Part shown: positions 55,923-64,000 of the stretch, in pieces
Position numbering within the stretch: position 1 is the stretch's first letter
Layout: each line of letters begins with the position of its first letter
Source of the DNA: Sporosarcina sp. ANT_H38
GTDB lineage: Bacteria; Bacillota; Bacilli; Bacillales_A; Planococcaceae
DNA length: 64,000 nt
Reading direction: 5' to 3'
Assembly (NCBI RefSeq): GCF_008369195.1
Contig: NZ_VOBC01000006.1
Location: 69,047 to 133,046 of the forward strand
Notes under the pieces: generated by a model
The model's database searches: none
Seen by the model: the letters and a program-made list of their open reading frames with translations, nothing else
What the model was told of the DNA's origin: nothing
Translations under genes and position numbers: made by a program

Positions 55923-56033
55923 ATTTTCCGCTTAACGCTTAAGTTGTTCGAAAATTAGATATCCTGTACTATAAAGGTATGTTTTGTTAATTTTCGGATA
56001 AATAAAGCCTTATATACAATTGGGGGAATTGAA

Positions 56034-56984
56034 ATGACGCATAAAGTGATGATTGAAAAAGTCTTAGCTAATATTGAAAAAGTGATGATTGGGAAAAGGA
56101 ATATTGCCGAATTAAGTGTTACCGCACTCCTTGCCCGGGGTCATGTCCTGCTTGAAGACGTTCCTGGTGTTGGGAAAACAATGATGGTAAAAGCGTTGGC
56201 CAAGTCAATTGGGGCAGATTTTAAGCGTATTCAATTTACACCAGACTTGCTTCCTTCTGATGTTCTTGGTGTTTCAATTTATAATCCAAGAGAAATGGAA
56301 TTTGAATTTAGGCCAGGACCAATCATGGGGAATATTATTTTAGCCGATGAAATTAATAGAACTTCACCTAAGACGCAATCCTCCCTTTTAGAAGGGATGG
56401 AAGAGTCCACTGTAACGATAGATGGCGAAACGATGCGGATTCCGCAACCATTTTTTGTCATGGCAACACAAAATCCGATTGAATATGAAGGGACATACCC
56501 GTTACCTGAAGCGCAACTTGATCGTTTTCTATTCAAACTGAAAATGGGCTATCCAACAAAGATAGAAGAGATTGAAGTACTTGATCGTGCAGAGAAAGCC
56601 GTTCCGATTGACACGTTGGAAACAGTAATATCACTTGAAGAATTAATCGAACTTCAAAAGGCTGTAACGGAGGTTAAAGTCGATAATACCATTAAGTCAT
56701 ATATCGTGGAATGTGCTTCGCAGACACGTGATAATCCATATGTCTATTTAGGGGTAAGTCCACGTGGATCACTTGCGCTTATGAAAGCATGTCAGGCGTA
56801 TGCAATGATCAAAGGCAGAACCTATGTTACACCCGATGATGTCCAGTACTTATCGCCATTCGTATTTGGACATCGTATGATTTTGCGTCCTGAAGCTAAG
56901 TATGAAGGAATTTCCACATTTGAAATTGTAGAACGAATTTTGACTAATGTACGTGTGCCAGTGGATAAGGTTAAGTTGAAATGA
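56034..56984 (+). CDS. yeaC: MoxR-family AAA ATPase
   Basis: 316 residues. Walker A GVGKT in LEDVPGVGKTMMVKALAKS, Walker B LADEINRTSPKTQSSLLEGM, sensor region FVMATQNPIEYEGTYPLPEA. MoxR ATPases act as chaperones with DUF58 proteins; the next gene is one and overlaps it by four bases. Order and neighbours match B. subtilis yeaC-yeaD-yebA before guaA. GGGGGAATT precedes the ATG. Confidence 0.93.
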   Translation: MTHKVMIEKVLANIEKVMIGKRNIAELSVTALLARGHVLLEDVPGVGKTMMVKALAKSIGADFKRIQFTPDLLPSDVLGVSIYNPREMEFEFRPGPIMGNIILADEINRTSPKTQSSLLEGMEESTVTIDGETMRIPQPFFVMATQNPIEYEGTYPLPEAQLDRFLFKLKMGYPTKIEEIEVLDRAEKAVPIDTLETVISLEELIELQKAVTEVKVDNTIKSYIVECASQTRDNPYVYLGVSPRGSLALMKACQAYAMIKGRTYVTPDDVQYLSPFVFGHRMILRPEAKYEGISTFEIVERILTNVRVPVDKVKLK

Positions 56985-58186
56985 CAACTGTTAAAAAAAT
57001 AATCGATATTTCGGGTCGGTTACTATTTGTATTGTTCGTTTTGGTTTCCGCATTTGTTTTTGCGATGTTTCAAGGCGGTGTGGTCAGTTGGACGATTTTT
57101 TATGTCATATTGCCTTTCGCTATCTATTCTATATTCCTATTTTTCTACCCAATGTCTAATATGACTGTGGAACGTACCATTAAGACACCTCATGTGCAAA
57201 ATGGTGAGAAGTTAGTTGTTACTTTATCTATTAAACGTAGAGATCGATTCCCCTTGCTTTATACCGTTGCGAGTGACAAATGGGTAGAGCATGAACTAGC
57301 TATTTTGGAGGTTGCAAAGTTAAAGCACCTATTTATTTTTGGATTTCACAAAGAAGTTGAATGGGAATATGAAATCGAAAAGATGCCCAGGGGAGAACAT
57401 GTACTTCAGGGCTTGGAAGTTGAGGTTTCAGATTTTTTTGGATGGTTTCGGAAAACGAGATTCATTGAAGCGGAAAACACGATTCTTGTGTTTCCAAAAA
57501 TAACAGGTATTCATTATGTACCATTCGATACACAATATGATCAAGGTACGATGGCCTCACCATTAAATATCATCAAAGATACGACGATGGCGACGGGAGT
57601 ACGTAATTATCAATCAGGCGATCGGATGACATGGATTCATTGGAAGTCATTTGCTAGAACGCAGACCTTGATGACAAAAGAATTTGAGGATAGACGGTCA
57701 CAAGAGCTGTTTATAATCATGGATGGCAGACAAACAAAAATGTTTGAGGAGTTAGTGGAACTTACTGCTTCAATATTGAAAGAAGCATCGAGTCATCAGG
57801 CAGGTCTTGCATTGATGACATCAGGTCCTAAACCCTCCTTATTCCCTTTTATCCAATCTGAAGAGCGACTTCATATGGCGCTAGTTCACTTGGCGAAAAT
57901 TAAACCGACAATTGAAGCGTCGCTAGCTGATTTTGACACTGCATTTCAGCAAGGAGGCAGTATTGTATTGATCACCGGGAACCCGGATGGACCTTTCATC
58001 CAATCAGTCCTGCGTAGTGTGAAAAATGTTAAATCTATCATTTGCTTGGTCGTCGTGGAACGGGATGATCCGACGTTCCAAAGAATTGAAGAAGATATTC
58101 GTTCAGCAAAGTCAAAGGGAATTACCGTGCATTTATTAAGACGAGAACAGTTTACGGATGCTTTCAGTGAGGTGGTGCGATTTTGA
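56981..58186 (+). CDS. yeaD: DUF58 domain protein
   Basis: 401 residues. Two N-terminal helices (about 10-60) are followed by a beta-rich region and the DUF58 motif GVRNYQSGDRMTWIHWKSFA. The C-terminus resembles a von Willebrand A fold (LFIIMDGRQTK). Overlaps by four bases on both sides tie it tightly to the MoxR ATPase and the transglutaminase-like protein. The complex's job in Bacillus is not established. Confidence 0.9.
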   Translation: MTTVKKIIDISGRLLFVLFVLVSAFVFAMFQGGVVSWTIFYVILPFAIYSIFLFFYPMSNMTVERTIKTPHVQNGEKLVVTLSIKRRDRFPLLYTVASDKWVEHELAILEVAKLKHLFIFGFHKEVEWEYEIEKMPRGEHVLQGLEVEVSDFFGWFRKTRFIEAENTILVFPKITGIHYVPFDTQYDQGTMASPLNIIKDTTMATGVRNYQSGDRMTWIHWKSFARTQTLMTKEFEDRRSQELFIIMDGRQTKMFEELVELTASILKEASSHQAGLALMTSGPKPSLFPFIQSEERLHMALVHLAKIKPTIEASLADFDTAFQQGGSIVLITGNPDGPFIQSVLRSVKNVKSIICLVVVERDDPTFQRIEEDIRSAKSKGITVHLLRREQFTDAFSEVVRF

Positions 58187-60378
58187 CCGGAACACGAATT
58201 GACAGGCGGCTTCTACTAATAATGTATTTACTTGCATTCATTCTTTTAAGAGAATGGCTAATTCCGATTATTGACTTGACCGATTCGGACTATTTGAAAC
58301 TATTCTCATTATTTGTCATTCTGTCATTTACTTTGGCATTAATTAAAGCAAAGTGGTGGATAGTCGTTCCTGTAAAACTATTTTTCGTTATATCTGCGAC
58401 CCATTATGTGTTTGGAGAAAAGGTGCTATTTACAAAGGAAACACTTGTACACTTAATTAGTGACTTTCTTTCCAATGGTCCGATTATCGCGAGTGGTGAC
58501 TGGGAAAGTATTACGAATCCGTTCAGGACTATGTTGTTTTTCTCACTGCTTTGGATGACGACTTATCTTATCCGTCATTGGATTGAAGTGAGAAAAAGTA
58601 TATTGCTATTTTATATCATGACTGTTTTATTTATAGCGTTCATAGATACTTATAGCGGATATGCAGCAGGCGGTGCTATCTTCAGAATCATGGTGACGGG
58701 ATTATTACTTCTTGGTTTGCTTGCGATTACTAGGCTTGCGGAGAAGCACAACACATCTATTTCAACAGGTGCATTTCTATGGATTTCCGTTCCGCTTCTT
58801 TTCGCAGTCGTTTTAAGTGGGACGCTTGCAAATTTTCTTCCAAAACAGGATCCGATTTGGCCGGATCCGCTTCCTTATTTTGAATCTATTGTACAAGGTC
58901 GCGGTGAAGGAAGTGGAGTGGGAGAGTCTAAAAGTGGATACGATTCGAATGATGCGACACTAGGCGGTTCGTTTGTGCAGGATTCTACACTAGTTATTGA
59001 AGCAAAAGTTGCTAGTAAACAATACTGGAAAATTGAAACAAAAAACACATATACGTCAAAAGGGTGGGAACAGGTGCCTCCTGATGATGTCCAGACTAGT
59101 TATACTCCTGGCATGAAGATGGGGGAAGTTGAAAGACAAGGACAGGTGCCAACTACTCCCCAATTGCTTGCAGATTTGAAGGTATCGGAAGATTTTCCTT
59201 TCATTGTTTATCCATACGGGATGAATAAAGTATACGCGACAAAGAATGTTGTATTTCAACATTCAGAAGCGTCAGGAAAATACAATACAGAAATCGGTGG
59301 TAAGGAAGGTATCCTGGACTCTTATCAAGTCGAGTTCACGGAGCCCATTTATAGTTTAAAAGAATTAAGAGCTACAAGGATGGAAGATTACTCAGAGGTA
59401 GCTGAAGATTTAACTCAGTACCTACAACTTCCAGTTGAATTACCTGAGCGGGTGAAGGATCTTGCGAAAACCGTTACGGAGAACCATGAAAGTGTTTACG
59501 AAAAGACCAAGGCAATTGAAAAATATTTTGCGAGTAATGGTTTTGTCTACACGCAGCAAGGTGTCGCTATTCCGAAGGCGGGAGATGACTATGTAGATCA
59601 ATTTCTTTTCGATACTAAAATGGGCTATTGTGATAATTTCTCCACATCTATGGTTGTTATGCTGCGCGCAATTGACATTCCAGCTCGTTGGGTGAAAGGT
59701 TTCGCTCCAGGGGAATCTGTACTAAATGATGCAGATGAGCAGGTTTATCAAATTACGAATAATGAAGCGCATTCATGGGTTGAAGCATATATGCCTGGCA
59801 TTGGCTGGATGCCTTATGAACCAACGATTGGATTTAGCGGCTTGACGGATGTCGAATATGATATCGAGTTGGATCTTAATGATTCAGAAGAACCGGAAGT
59901 AAAAGAGCCGGAACAGCCAGAGAAAGAGCAAGTCGAAAAGCCAGTTAAGAAGGGAAATCAATACAAAAGTAGTGAGTTATTCAAATCTATCGGTACTTGG
60001 ATCGAAGATAATATTTGGATAGTAGGAATAATCGGATTTATAGGCGTCTTAGTCTGTTGGAGATTATTCGTAGGTAGAGTGAAGTGGTTTCCTAAAATTC
60101 TAATTTTTGCCCATCGTACTAATGAAGAAGACTGGGTTACATTTGCAAAACGTTTTAAGAGTTTATTGAAGCAACTTCACCGTTTTGGCCTGAAACGTGC
60201 AAGTGGCATGACGCTCGCTGATTATGCGAAAAATGTCGACCTCTACTTCGGTGGAGATAGAATGAAAATGCTTACAAATGCATATGAAAAGGGATTGTAT
60301 GGTGGAAATATTACTGATCATGATTGGTTAGAATTGAATGAAATTTGGGAAGACTTAATTAATAGGACTTCAGGTTGA
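58183..60378 (+). CDS. yebA: Membrane transglutaminase-like protein (YebA/TgpA type)
   Basis: 731 residues. Six N-terminal membrane helices (1-220), an extracytoplasmic domain with the transglutaminase-like core, then an acidic/Pro linker (about 565-590), one further helix (about 605-630) and a cytoplasmic DUF4129-like tail. The catalytic Cys is in KMGYCDNFSTSMVVMLRA, His in NNEAHSWVEAYMPG and the Asp/Glu region in GWMPYEPTIGF. As last gene of the MoxR-DUF58 operon it may process or cross-link surface peptides; substrate unknown. Confidence 0.9.
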   Translation: MTGTRIDRRLLLIMYLLAFILLREWLIPIIDLTDSDYLKLFSLFVILSFTLALIKAKWWIVVPVKLFFVISATHYVFGEKVLFTKETLVHLISDFLSNGPIIASGDWESITNPFRTMLFFSLLWMTTYLIRHWIEVRKSILLFYIMTVLFIAFIDTYSGYAAGGAIFRIMVTGLLLLGLLAITRLAEKHNTSISTGAFLWISVPLLFAVVLSGTLANFLPKQDPIWPDPLPYFESIVQGRGEGSGVGESKSGYDSNDATLGGSFVQDSTLVIEAKVASKQYWKIETKNTYTSKGWEQVPPDDVQTSYTPGMKMGEVERQGQVPTTPQLLADLKVSEDFPFIVYPYGMNKVYATKNVVFQHSEASGKYNTEIGGKEGILDSYQVEFTEPIYSLKELRATRMEDYSEVAEDLTQYLQLPVELPERVKDLAKTVTENHESVYEKTKAIEKYFASNGFVYTQQGVAIPKAGDDYVDQFLFDTKMGYCDNFSTSMVVMLRAIDIPARWVKGFAPGESVLNDADEQVYQITNNEAHSWVEAYMPGIGWMPYEPTIGFSGLTDVEYDIELDLNDSEEPEVKEPEQPEKEQVEKPVKKGNQYKSSELFKSIGTWIEDNIWIVGIIGFIGVLVCWRLFVGRVKWFPKILIFAHRTNEEDWVTFAKRFKSLLKQLHRFGLKRASGMTLADYAKNVDLYFGGDRMKMLTNAYEKGLYGGNITDHDWLELNEIWEDLINRTSG

Positions 60379-60425
60379 TTTTTGTCGTAAATAGAAGTAA
60401 AATGAAAAAAGAATAAGCCTAAGGT

Positions 60426-60500
60426 GCCCTCATATATATCCGATAATATGGTTCGGATGTTTCTACAAGTCACCACAAATGACTTGACTATGCAGGTGGA
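60426..60500 (+). ncRNA. Guanine riboswitch upstream of guaA
   Basis: Purine aptamer: CCTCATATATATCCGATAAT, loop ATATGGTTCGGATGTTTCTA, then P3 GTCACC/AAATGACTT and GACTATG. The C in GACTAT (position 74 in xpt numbering) marks guanine rather than adenine. Confidence 0.92.
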
Positions 60501-60502
60501 TT

Positions 60503-60536
60503 CAGCTCATAGATATGAGCTGTTTTCGCTTTTTTA
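60503..60536 (+). terminator. Terminator of the guaA guanine riboswitch
   Basis: CAGCTCAT / ATGAGCTG followed by T-rich sequence. Confidence 0.7.
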
Positions 60537-60547
60537 TAGATGATGAG

Positions 60548-60582
60548 ACGCGCAGAAAGCTGGACTTTCTGACGCGTTTTTC
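60548..60582 (+). terminator. Second hairpin terminator in the guaA leader
   Basis: ACGCGCAGAAAG / CTTTCTGACGCGT followed by TTTTT, making two terminators in series before guaA. Confidence 0.65.
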
Positions 60583-60698
60583 TCTATTTGAAAAGACCTT
60601 ATGGGACGTTTGGAATATAGTTATGTTGCTCGATGAAACAATCGGTAAAGTAGCTGAAAAAAGCTGGAATAATAAAATTAAAAGGAGGTTGTATCATC

Positions 60699-62003
60699 TT
60701 GAAGCAGGACAATATTTTAGTATTGGATTTAGGTAGTAGTGAGAATACGACATTAGCCCGTTGGATTCGTGATTTAGGTGTATATAGTGAGATTCACCCT
60801 CATGATATTACACCACAAACGATTGAAGGGTTAAAAACGGTAAAAGGAATTATATTAAATGGTGGTAAGAATAATATCGTTGATGGTGAAGCGATTGATG
60901 TATTAGATGGAATATACGCTTTAAACATTCCGGTTATTAGTGTGGGTCATCCTTCTACGAAAGCACTTAAAACATTCGAGCAATGGCCAAGTGAAAAGGA
61001 AACGAAAGTACTGTTAAAAGATTTCGTGTTCAATACATGTAAGGCGGAAGCTAACTGGAATATGAAAAATTTCATTGATGATCAACTTGCTTTAATCCGT
61101 AAACAGGTAGGCGATAAGAAAGTATTATTGGCTCTTTCAGGTGGTGTAGATTCGTCTGTTGTTGCGGCATTATTAATTAAGGCAATCGGCAAGCAATTAA
61201 TTTGTGTGCACGTAAACCATGGTTTAATGCGTAAAAACGAGTCTGAGGGCGTTGTTCAAATGTTCGAAAAAGACTTGGGGGGTAACCTTGTTTACGTGGA
61301 TGCAAGCGAGCGTTTCTTAGGTAAACTAAAAGGGGTAGACGAGCCAGAAGAGAAACGTAAAATTATTGGCAATGAATTTATTCGTGTATTTGAAGAAGAA
61401 GCGCGTAAACTTGAAGGAATTGACTTCTTGGCACAAGGAACAATCTATCCTGATATCGTAGAATCTGGTACAAAAACGCATAAGGTTGTGAAGTCACACC
61501 ATAATGTTGGAGGACTTCCAGAAGACTTGCAATTTGAATTAGTGGAGCCGTTATTCCAATTATTCAAAGATGAAGTACGTGCGTGTGGTGTTGAGTTAGG
61601 TCTTCCACATGATATGGTATACCGCCAACCATTCCCAGGACCTGGTCTAGGTGTGCGCGTTTTAGGTGAAATTGAGCCTCATCGTCTTGAAGCAGTGCGC
61701 GAATCAGATGCTATTTTACGTGAAGAATTTGCACTCGCAGGATTGGATCAGAAAGTTTGGCAATACTTCACAATCGTTCCAAACTTCAAATCTGTCGGTG
61801 TACGCAACAACGAGCGAACGTATGAATACCCGATCATTATTCGTGCCGTTAACACAGTAGATGCGATGACGGCGACAGTGGAACAAATCGAGTGGCCAAT
61901 TCTTCTAAAAATCACTGACCGGATCATTAACGAAGTAAAAAATGTAAACCGCGTATGCTATGACCTGTCTCCAAAGCCGGGCGGCACAATCGAGTGGGAA
62001 TAA
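60699..62003 (+). CDS. guaA: GMP synthase with degenerate glutaminase domain
   Basis: 434 residues against about 510 normally. The ATP-pyrophosphatase domain is intact: LALSGGVDSSVVAALL (145-160), GNEFIRVFEEEA, SHHNVGGLPEDLQFELVEPL, and the dimerisation domain ending PGGTIEWE. The N-terminal class I glutaminase is not: it aligns at NILVLDLGSSENTTLARWIR and GIILNGGKNN, but the nucleophile motif (GICYGMQ in family members) is replaced by ISVGHPS (about 80-86). About 75 residues with the His-Glu pair are missing before LLKDFVFNTCKAEANW. So XMP amination should depend on free ammonia. The frame is open throughout and starts at TTG with AGGAGG upstream. Confidence 0.92.
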   Translation: MKQDNILVLDLGSSENTTLARWIRDLGVYSEIHPHDITPQTIEGLKTVKGIILNGGKNNIVDGEAIDVLDGIYALNIPVISVGHPSTKALKTFEQWPSEKETKVLLKDFVFNTCKAEANWNMKNFIDDQLALIRKQVGDKKVLLALSGGVDSSVVAALLIKAIGKQLICVHVNHGLMRKNESEGVVQMFEKDLGGNLVYVDASERFLGKLKGVDEPEEKRKIIGNEFIRVFEEEARKLEGIDFLAQGTIYPDIVESGTKTHKVVKSHHNVGGLPEDLQFELVEPLFQLFKDEVRACGVELGLPHDMVYRQPFPGPGLGVRVLGEIEPHRLEAVRESDAILREEFALAGLDQKVWQYFTIVPNFKSVGVRNNERTYEYPIIIRAVNTVDAMTATVEQIEWPILLKITDRIINEVKNVNRVCYDLSPKPGGTIEWE

Positions 62004-62012
62004 AATAGAAAA

Positions 62013-62081
62013 CATCGTATAAAACCGAGAATATGGCTCGGAAGTTTCTACCGGAACACCTTAAATGTTCCGACTACGATT
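62013..62081 (+). ncRNA. Guanine riboswitch upstream of pbuG
   Basis: Aptamer with ATCGTATAAAACCGAGAATA, TATGGCTCGGAAGTTTCTAC, CGGAACACC/AAATGTTCCG and GACTACGAT. The C in GACTAC marks guanine/hypoxanthine specificity. Confidence 0.94.
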
Positions 62082-62125
62082 TCATATAGAAGGGGACAAC
62101 CCTTTTATATTGGATTTGTTTTGTG

Positions 62126-62160
62126 GAAGCATGCGAAGTAATTTCGCATGCTTCTTTTTT
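62126..62160 (+). terminator. Terminator of the pbuG riboswitch
   Basis: GAAGCATGCGAA / TTCGCATGCTTC followed by T run. Confidence 0.92.
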
Positions 62161-62263
62161 TCTTTTATTTCATCAGAAAGTATATGTTCTTATAAAACTA
62201 TTTGTTGATCAGCAGTCACCGGGTTGTTTAATCGGTGGAATTTGAGATGAAGGGAGAGTTAAT

Positions 62264-63598
62264 ATGAAAAAATACTTTGAGTTTGATAAGTTGGGAACGA
62301 ATTACCGCCGAGAAATTATTGGGGGACTGACGACATTTCTTGCAATGGCTTATATTCTTGTCGTCAACCCTTTAGTGTTGTCACTTGACGGTATAACTGG
62401 TATTCCTGATGAGATGCGTATGGACAAAGGTGCTGTATTTGTCGCAACAGCACTAGCTGCAGCAGTTGGATCTCTGTTCATGGGGCTTATCGCAAGATAT
62501 CCTATTGGACTTGCGCCGGGTATGGGATTAAATGCATTCTTTGCATTTAGTGTTGTATTGGGTATGGGTATTCCTTGGCAAACGGCATTAACAGGCGTAC
62601 TTTTTTCAGGTCTTATATTTATTGTCTTATCACTAACAGGTCTCCGTGAAACGATTATTAATGCAATCCCGGCACAACTTAAATATGCTGTAGGTGCGGG
62701 TATTGGCCTTTTCATTACATTCCTCGGATTTCAAAACGCCAATATTATTGTTGGAGATCCAAATACGCTCGTAGCTTTGGGTGACCTAACAAAGGGTCCA
62801 ACTTTACTAGCAATTTTCGGGCTTGTTATTACAATAATTATGATGGTTCGAAAGATTAACGGTGCTATATTCTACGGAATGATAGCGACTACTATAGTGG
62901 GAATGATTTTTGGATTAATCAATTTACCTACCCAAATCGTTTCTAGCGTTCCGAGCGTGGCTCCGACATTTGGTGCTGCATTCGAAGCGATATTCCAAGA
63001 CCCTGCTTCGTTATTTACAACTCAATTCCTTGTGATTGTTATCACATTCCTATTTGTTGATTTCTTTGATACGGCGGGTACACTTGTCGCTGTTGCGAAT
63101 CAGGCTGGTTTAATGAAAGATGATAAGTTGCCAAGGGCTGGTAAAGCGCTCCTCGCGGATTCGATGGCAACTGTTACGGGCGCGGTTTTTGGGACATCGA
63201 CTACGACTTCCTACATTGAATCAACTGCGGGGGTAGCTGCAGGGGCAAGAACTGGGTTTGCTTCTATTGTAACTGGTGTTCTGTTTCTTCTTGCTTTGTT
63301 CTTTTCACCGTTGCTGTTCGTTATTACGTCGGAAGTAACTGCACCGGCCTTAATTATTGTGGGTGTGCTAATGGCGTCTTCATTAGGGAATATTGAATGG
63401 AAACGTTTTGAAATCGCAGTACCAGCGTTTTTCACGATTATTGCAATGCCGCTTAGTTATAGTATTGCAACGGGTATCGCAATTGGTTTTATCTTCTATC
63501 CACTTACAATGATTGTAAGTGGGCGTAGAAAAGAAGTGCATCCAATTATGTATGGTTTATGGTTCATCTTTGTTTTGTACTTTGTATTCATAAAGTAA
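62264..63598 (+). CDS. pbuG: Guanine/hypoxanthine permease
   Basis: A 444-residue NCS2/AzgA-type purine permease with about twelve or more hydrophobic helices. Signatures: EIIGGLTTFLAMAYILVVNP, APGMGLNAFFAFSVVLGMG, DFFDTAGTLVAVANQAGL and FGTSTTTSYIESTAGVAAGA. It imports hypoxanthine and guanine; control by a guanine riboswitch agrees. It follows guaA as in B. subtilis. Confidence 0.95.
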   Translation: MKKYFEFDKLGTNYRREIIGGLTTFLAMAYILVVNPLVLSLDGITGIPDEMRMDKGAVFVATALAAAVGSLFMGLIARYPIGLAPGMGLNAFFAFSVVLGMGIPWQTALTGVLFSGLIFIVLSLTGLRETIINAIPAQLKYAVGAGIGLFITFLGFQNANIIVGDPNTLVALGDLTKGPTLLAIFGLVITIIMMVRKINGAIFYGMIATTIVGMIFGLINLPTQIVSSVPSVAPTFGAAFEAIFQDPASLFTTQFLVIVITFLFVDFFDTAGTLVAVANQAGLMKDDKLPRAGKALLADSMATVTGAVFGTSTTTSYIESTAGVAAGARTGFASIVTGVLFLLALFFSPLLFVITSEVTAPALIIVGVLMASSLGNIEWKRFEIAVPAFFTIIAMPLSYSIATGIAIGFIFYPLTMIVSGRRKEVHPIMYGLWFIFVLYFVFIK

Positions 63599-63610
63599 TG
63601 AAAGTGTATG

Positions 63611-63647
63611 AAACGGCCACCTGCCTTGATTAGGGGCCGTTTTTTTA
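63611..63647 (+). terminator. Terminator after pbuG
   Basis: AAACGGCC / GGCCGTTT followed by seven T. Confidence 0.88.
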
Positions 63648-63731
63648 TGGGTTATTGCATATGATTTTAAGTCTTGAAGTGGTGAGGATCAATAAAGACT
63701 CAACAAACTTTACACAAAGTATACAAAACTG

Positions 63732-63760
63732 TTGACATATGTTTTAGGTGATGTTATATT
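63732..63760 (+). promoter_or_regulatory. Ribosomal RNA operon promoter
   Basis: TTGACA (63732-63737) and TATATT (63755-63760) spaced 17 bases. The AT-rich upstream part and the rRNA-type leader that follows identify it. Confidence 0.8.
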
Positions 63761-64000
63761 AATTAAGCAGTCGGGAACGAACGACAAATACCGACAGCAA
63801 GTTACAACAAATGAACCTTGAAAACTGAACAGCAAAACATCAATGAAATACAGCGAGAGTGCTAACGCACTTAAGCAAAACGTTTCTAGTAAGTCGGCTT
63901 CGGTCGGACGAAAAAAACACACACTAGAATCTTCGGATTCGGGGGAGGAATTTGATTCCTCCTTAGTCAGCAAGAAATGAGCTATTCATTTTCTTCTATT
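63761..64000 (+). other. rRNA operon leader, 16S gene expected just beyond the edge
   Basis: The leader holds ACCTTGAAAACTGAACAGC, a typical Bacillales pre-16S boxA-like sequence, and hairpins such as GAGTGCTAACGCACT and GGAGGAATTTGATTCCTCC used in processing. The 16S start itself is not inside the window. Confidence 0.75.

Noticed and set aside
60515..60736. A 73-codon frame between the riboswitch and guaA
   Set aside because: It covers terminator hairpins of the guaA leader and has no ribosome-binding site.

Overview
The window looks like a chromosome segment of a low-GC, spore-forming Bacillales, most likely family Planococcaceae (Sporosarcina-like). This is inferred from the Bacillus-type order yeaC-yeaD-yebA-guaA-pbuG, S-box and guanine riboswitches, a gntRKP operon with the B. 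subtilis-type GntR operator, AdaA/AdaB, spore-surface-like genes, and an rRNA promoter and leader at the right edge. No 16S sequence is reached, so genus is not proven.

Left third (1 to about 14.6 kb) is mobile and accessory DNA. It starts with a transfer/replication module on the minus strand: a truncated replication-relaxation protein, an FtsK/SpoIIIE-type ATPase and a ribbon-helix-helix protein. Then come gene wrecks, a standalone DUF262 protein and an intact type I restriction system (hsdM-hsdS-hsdR) whose HsdS carries two nearly identical target-recognition domains. The region closes with a tyrosine-recombinase relic, a degenerate tRNA-like sequence and three copies of a 16-bp sequence that reads as the 3' end of groEL (Gly-Gly-Met-Met-stop). 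I read these as attachment-site scars of successive elements inserted at the end of groEL, which should lie to the left of the window.

From 14.7 to 29.8 kb: an M20 hydrolase / YfcC-type transporter / M20 hydrolase / GntR cluster; a probable spore-surface locus (repeat protein, Cys-rich protein, coiled-coil proteins); and the gluconate operon gntR-gntK-gntP behind a promoter, a cre-like site and a perfect 22-bp GntR palindrome.

From 30 to 41.6 kb lies methionine metabolism under two S-box riboswitches: yitJ-like plus metE on the plus strand, and metI-metC-yxjG-like on the minus strand. Between them sit an HxlR regulator, a flavin oxidoreductase, a pirin and a flavin reductase; two matching palindromic operators suggest that HxlR controls itself and the oxidoreductase.

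From 41.6 to 53.4 kb: a fetAB-type ABC exporter broken by two independent lesions, an alkylation-repair group (alkA-like divergent from adaA-adaB), an AI-2E family protein, and an Opp/Dpp-type ABC transporter. That transporter has a fused double ATPase, two permeases with long extra N-terminal membrane regions, and a substrate-binding lipoprotein whose domain order is circularly permuted.

From 53.5 kb to the end: NAD synthesis (pncB, ammonia-dependent nadE), a MoxR/DUF58/transglutaminase operon, a guanine-riboswitch-controlled guaA whose glutaminase domain has lost its catalytic residues and about 75 amino acids, a second guanine riboswitch with pbuG, and an rRNA operon promoter and leader. 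Most surprising are the degenerate GuaA, the permuted binding protein, the twin-domain HsdS and the stacked groEL attachment scars.
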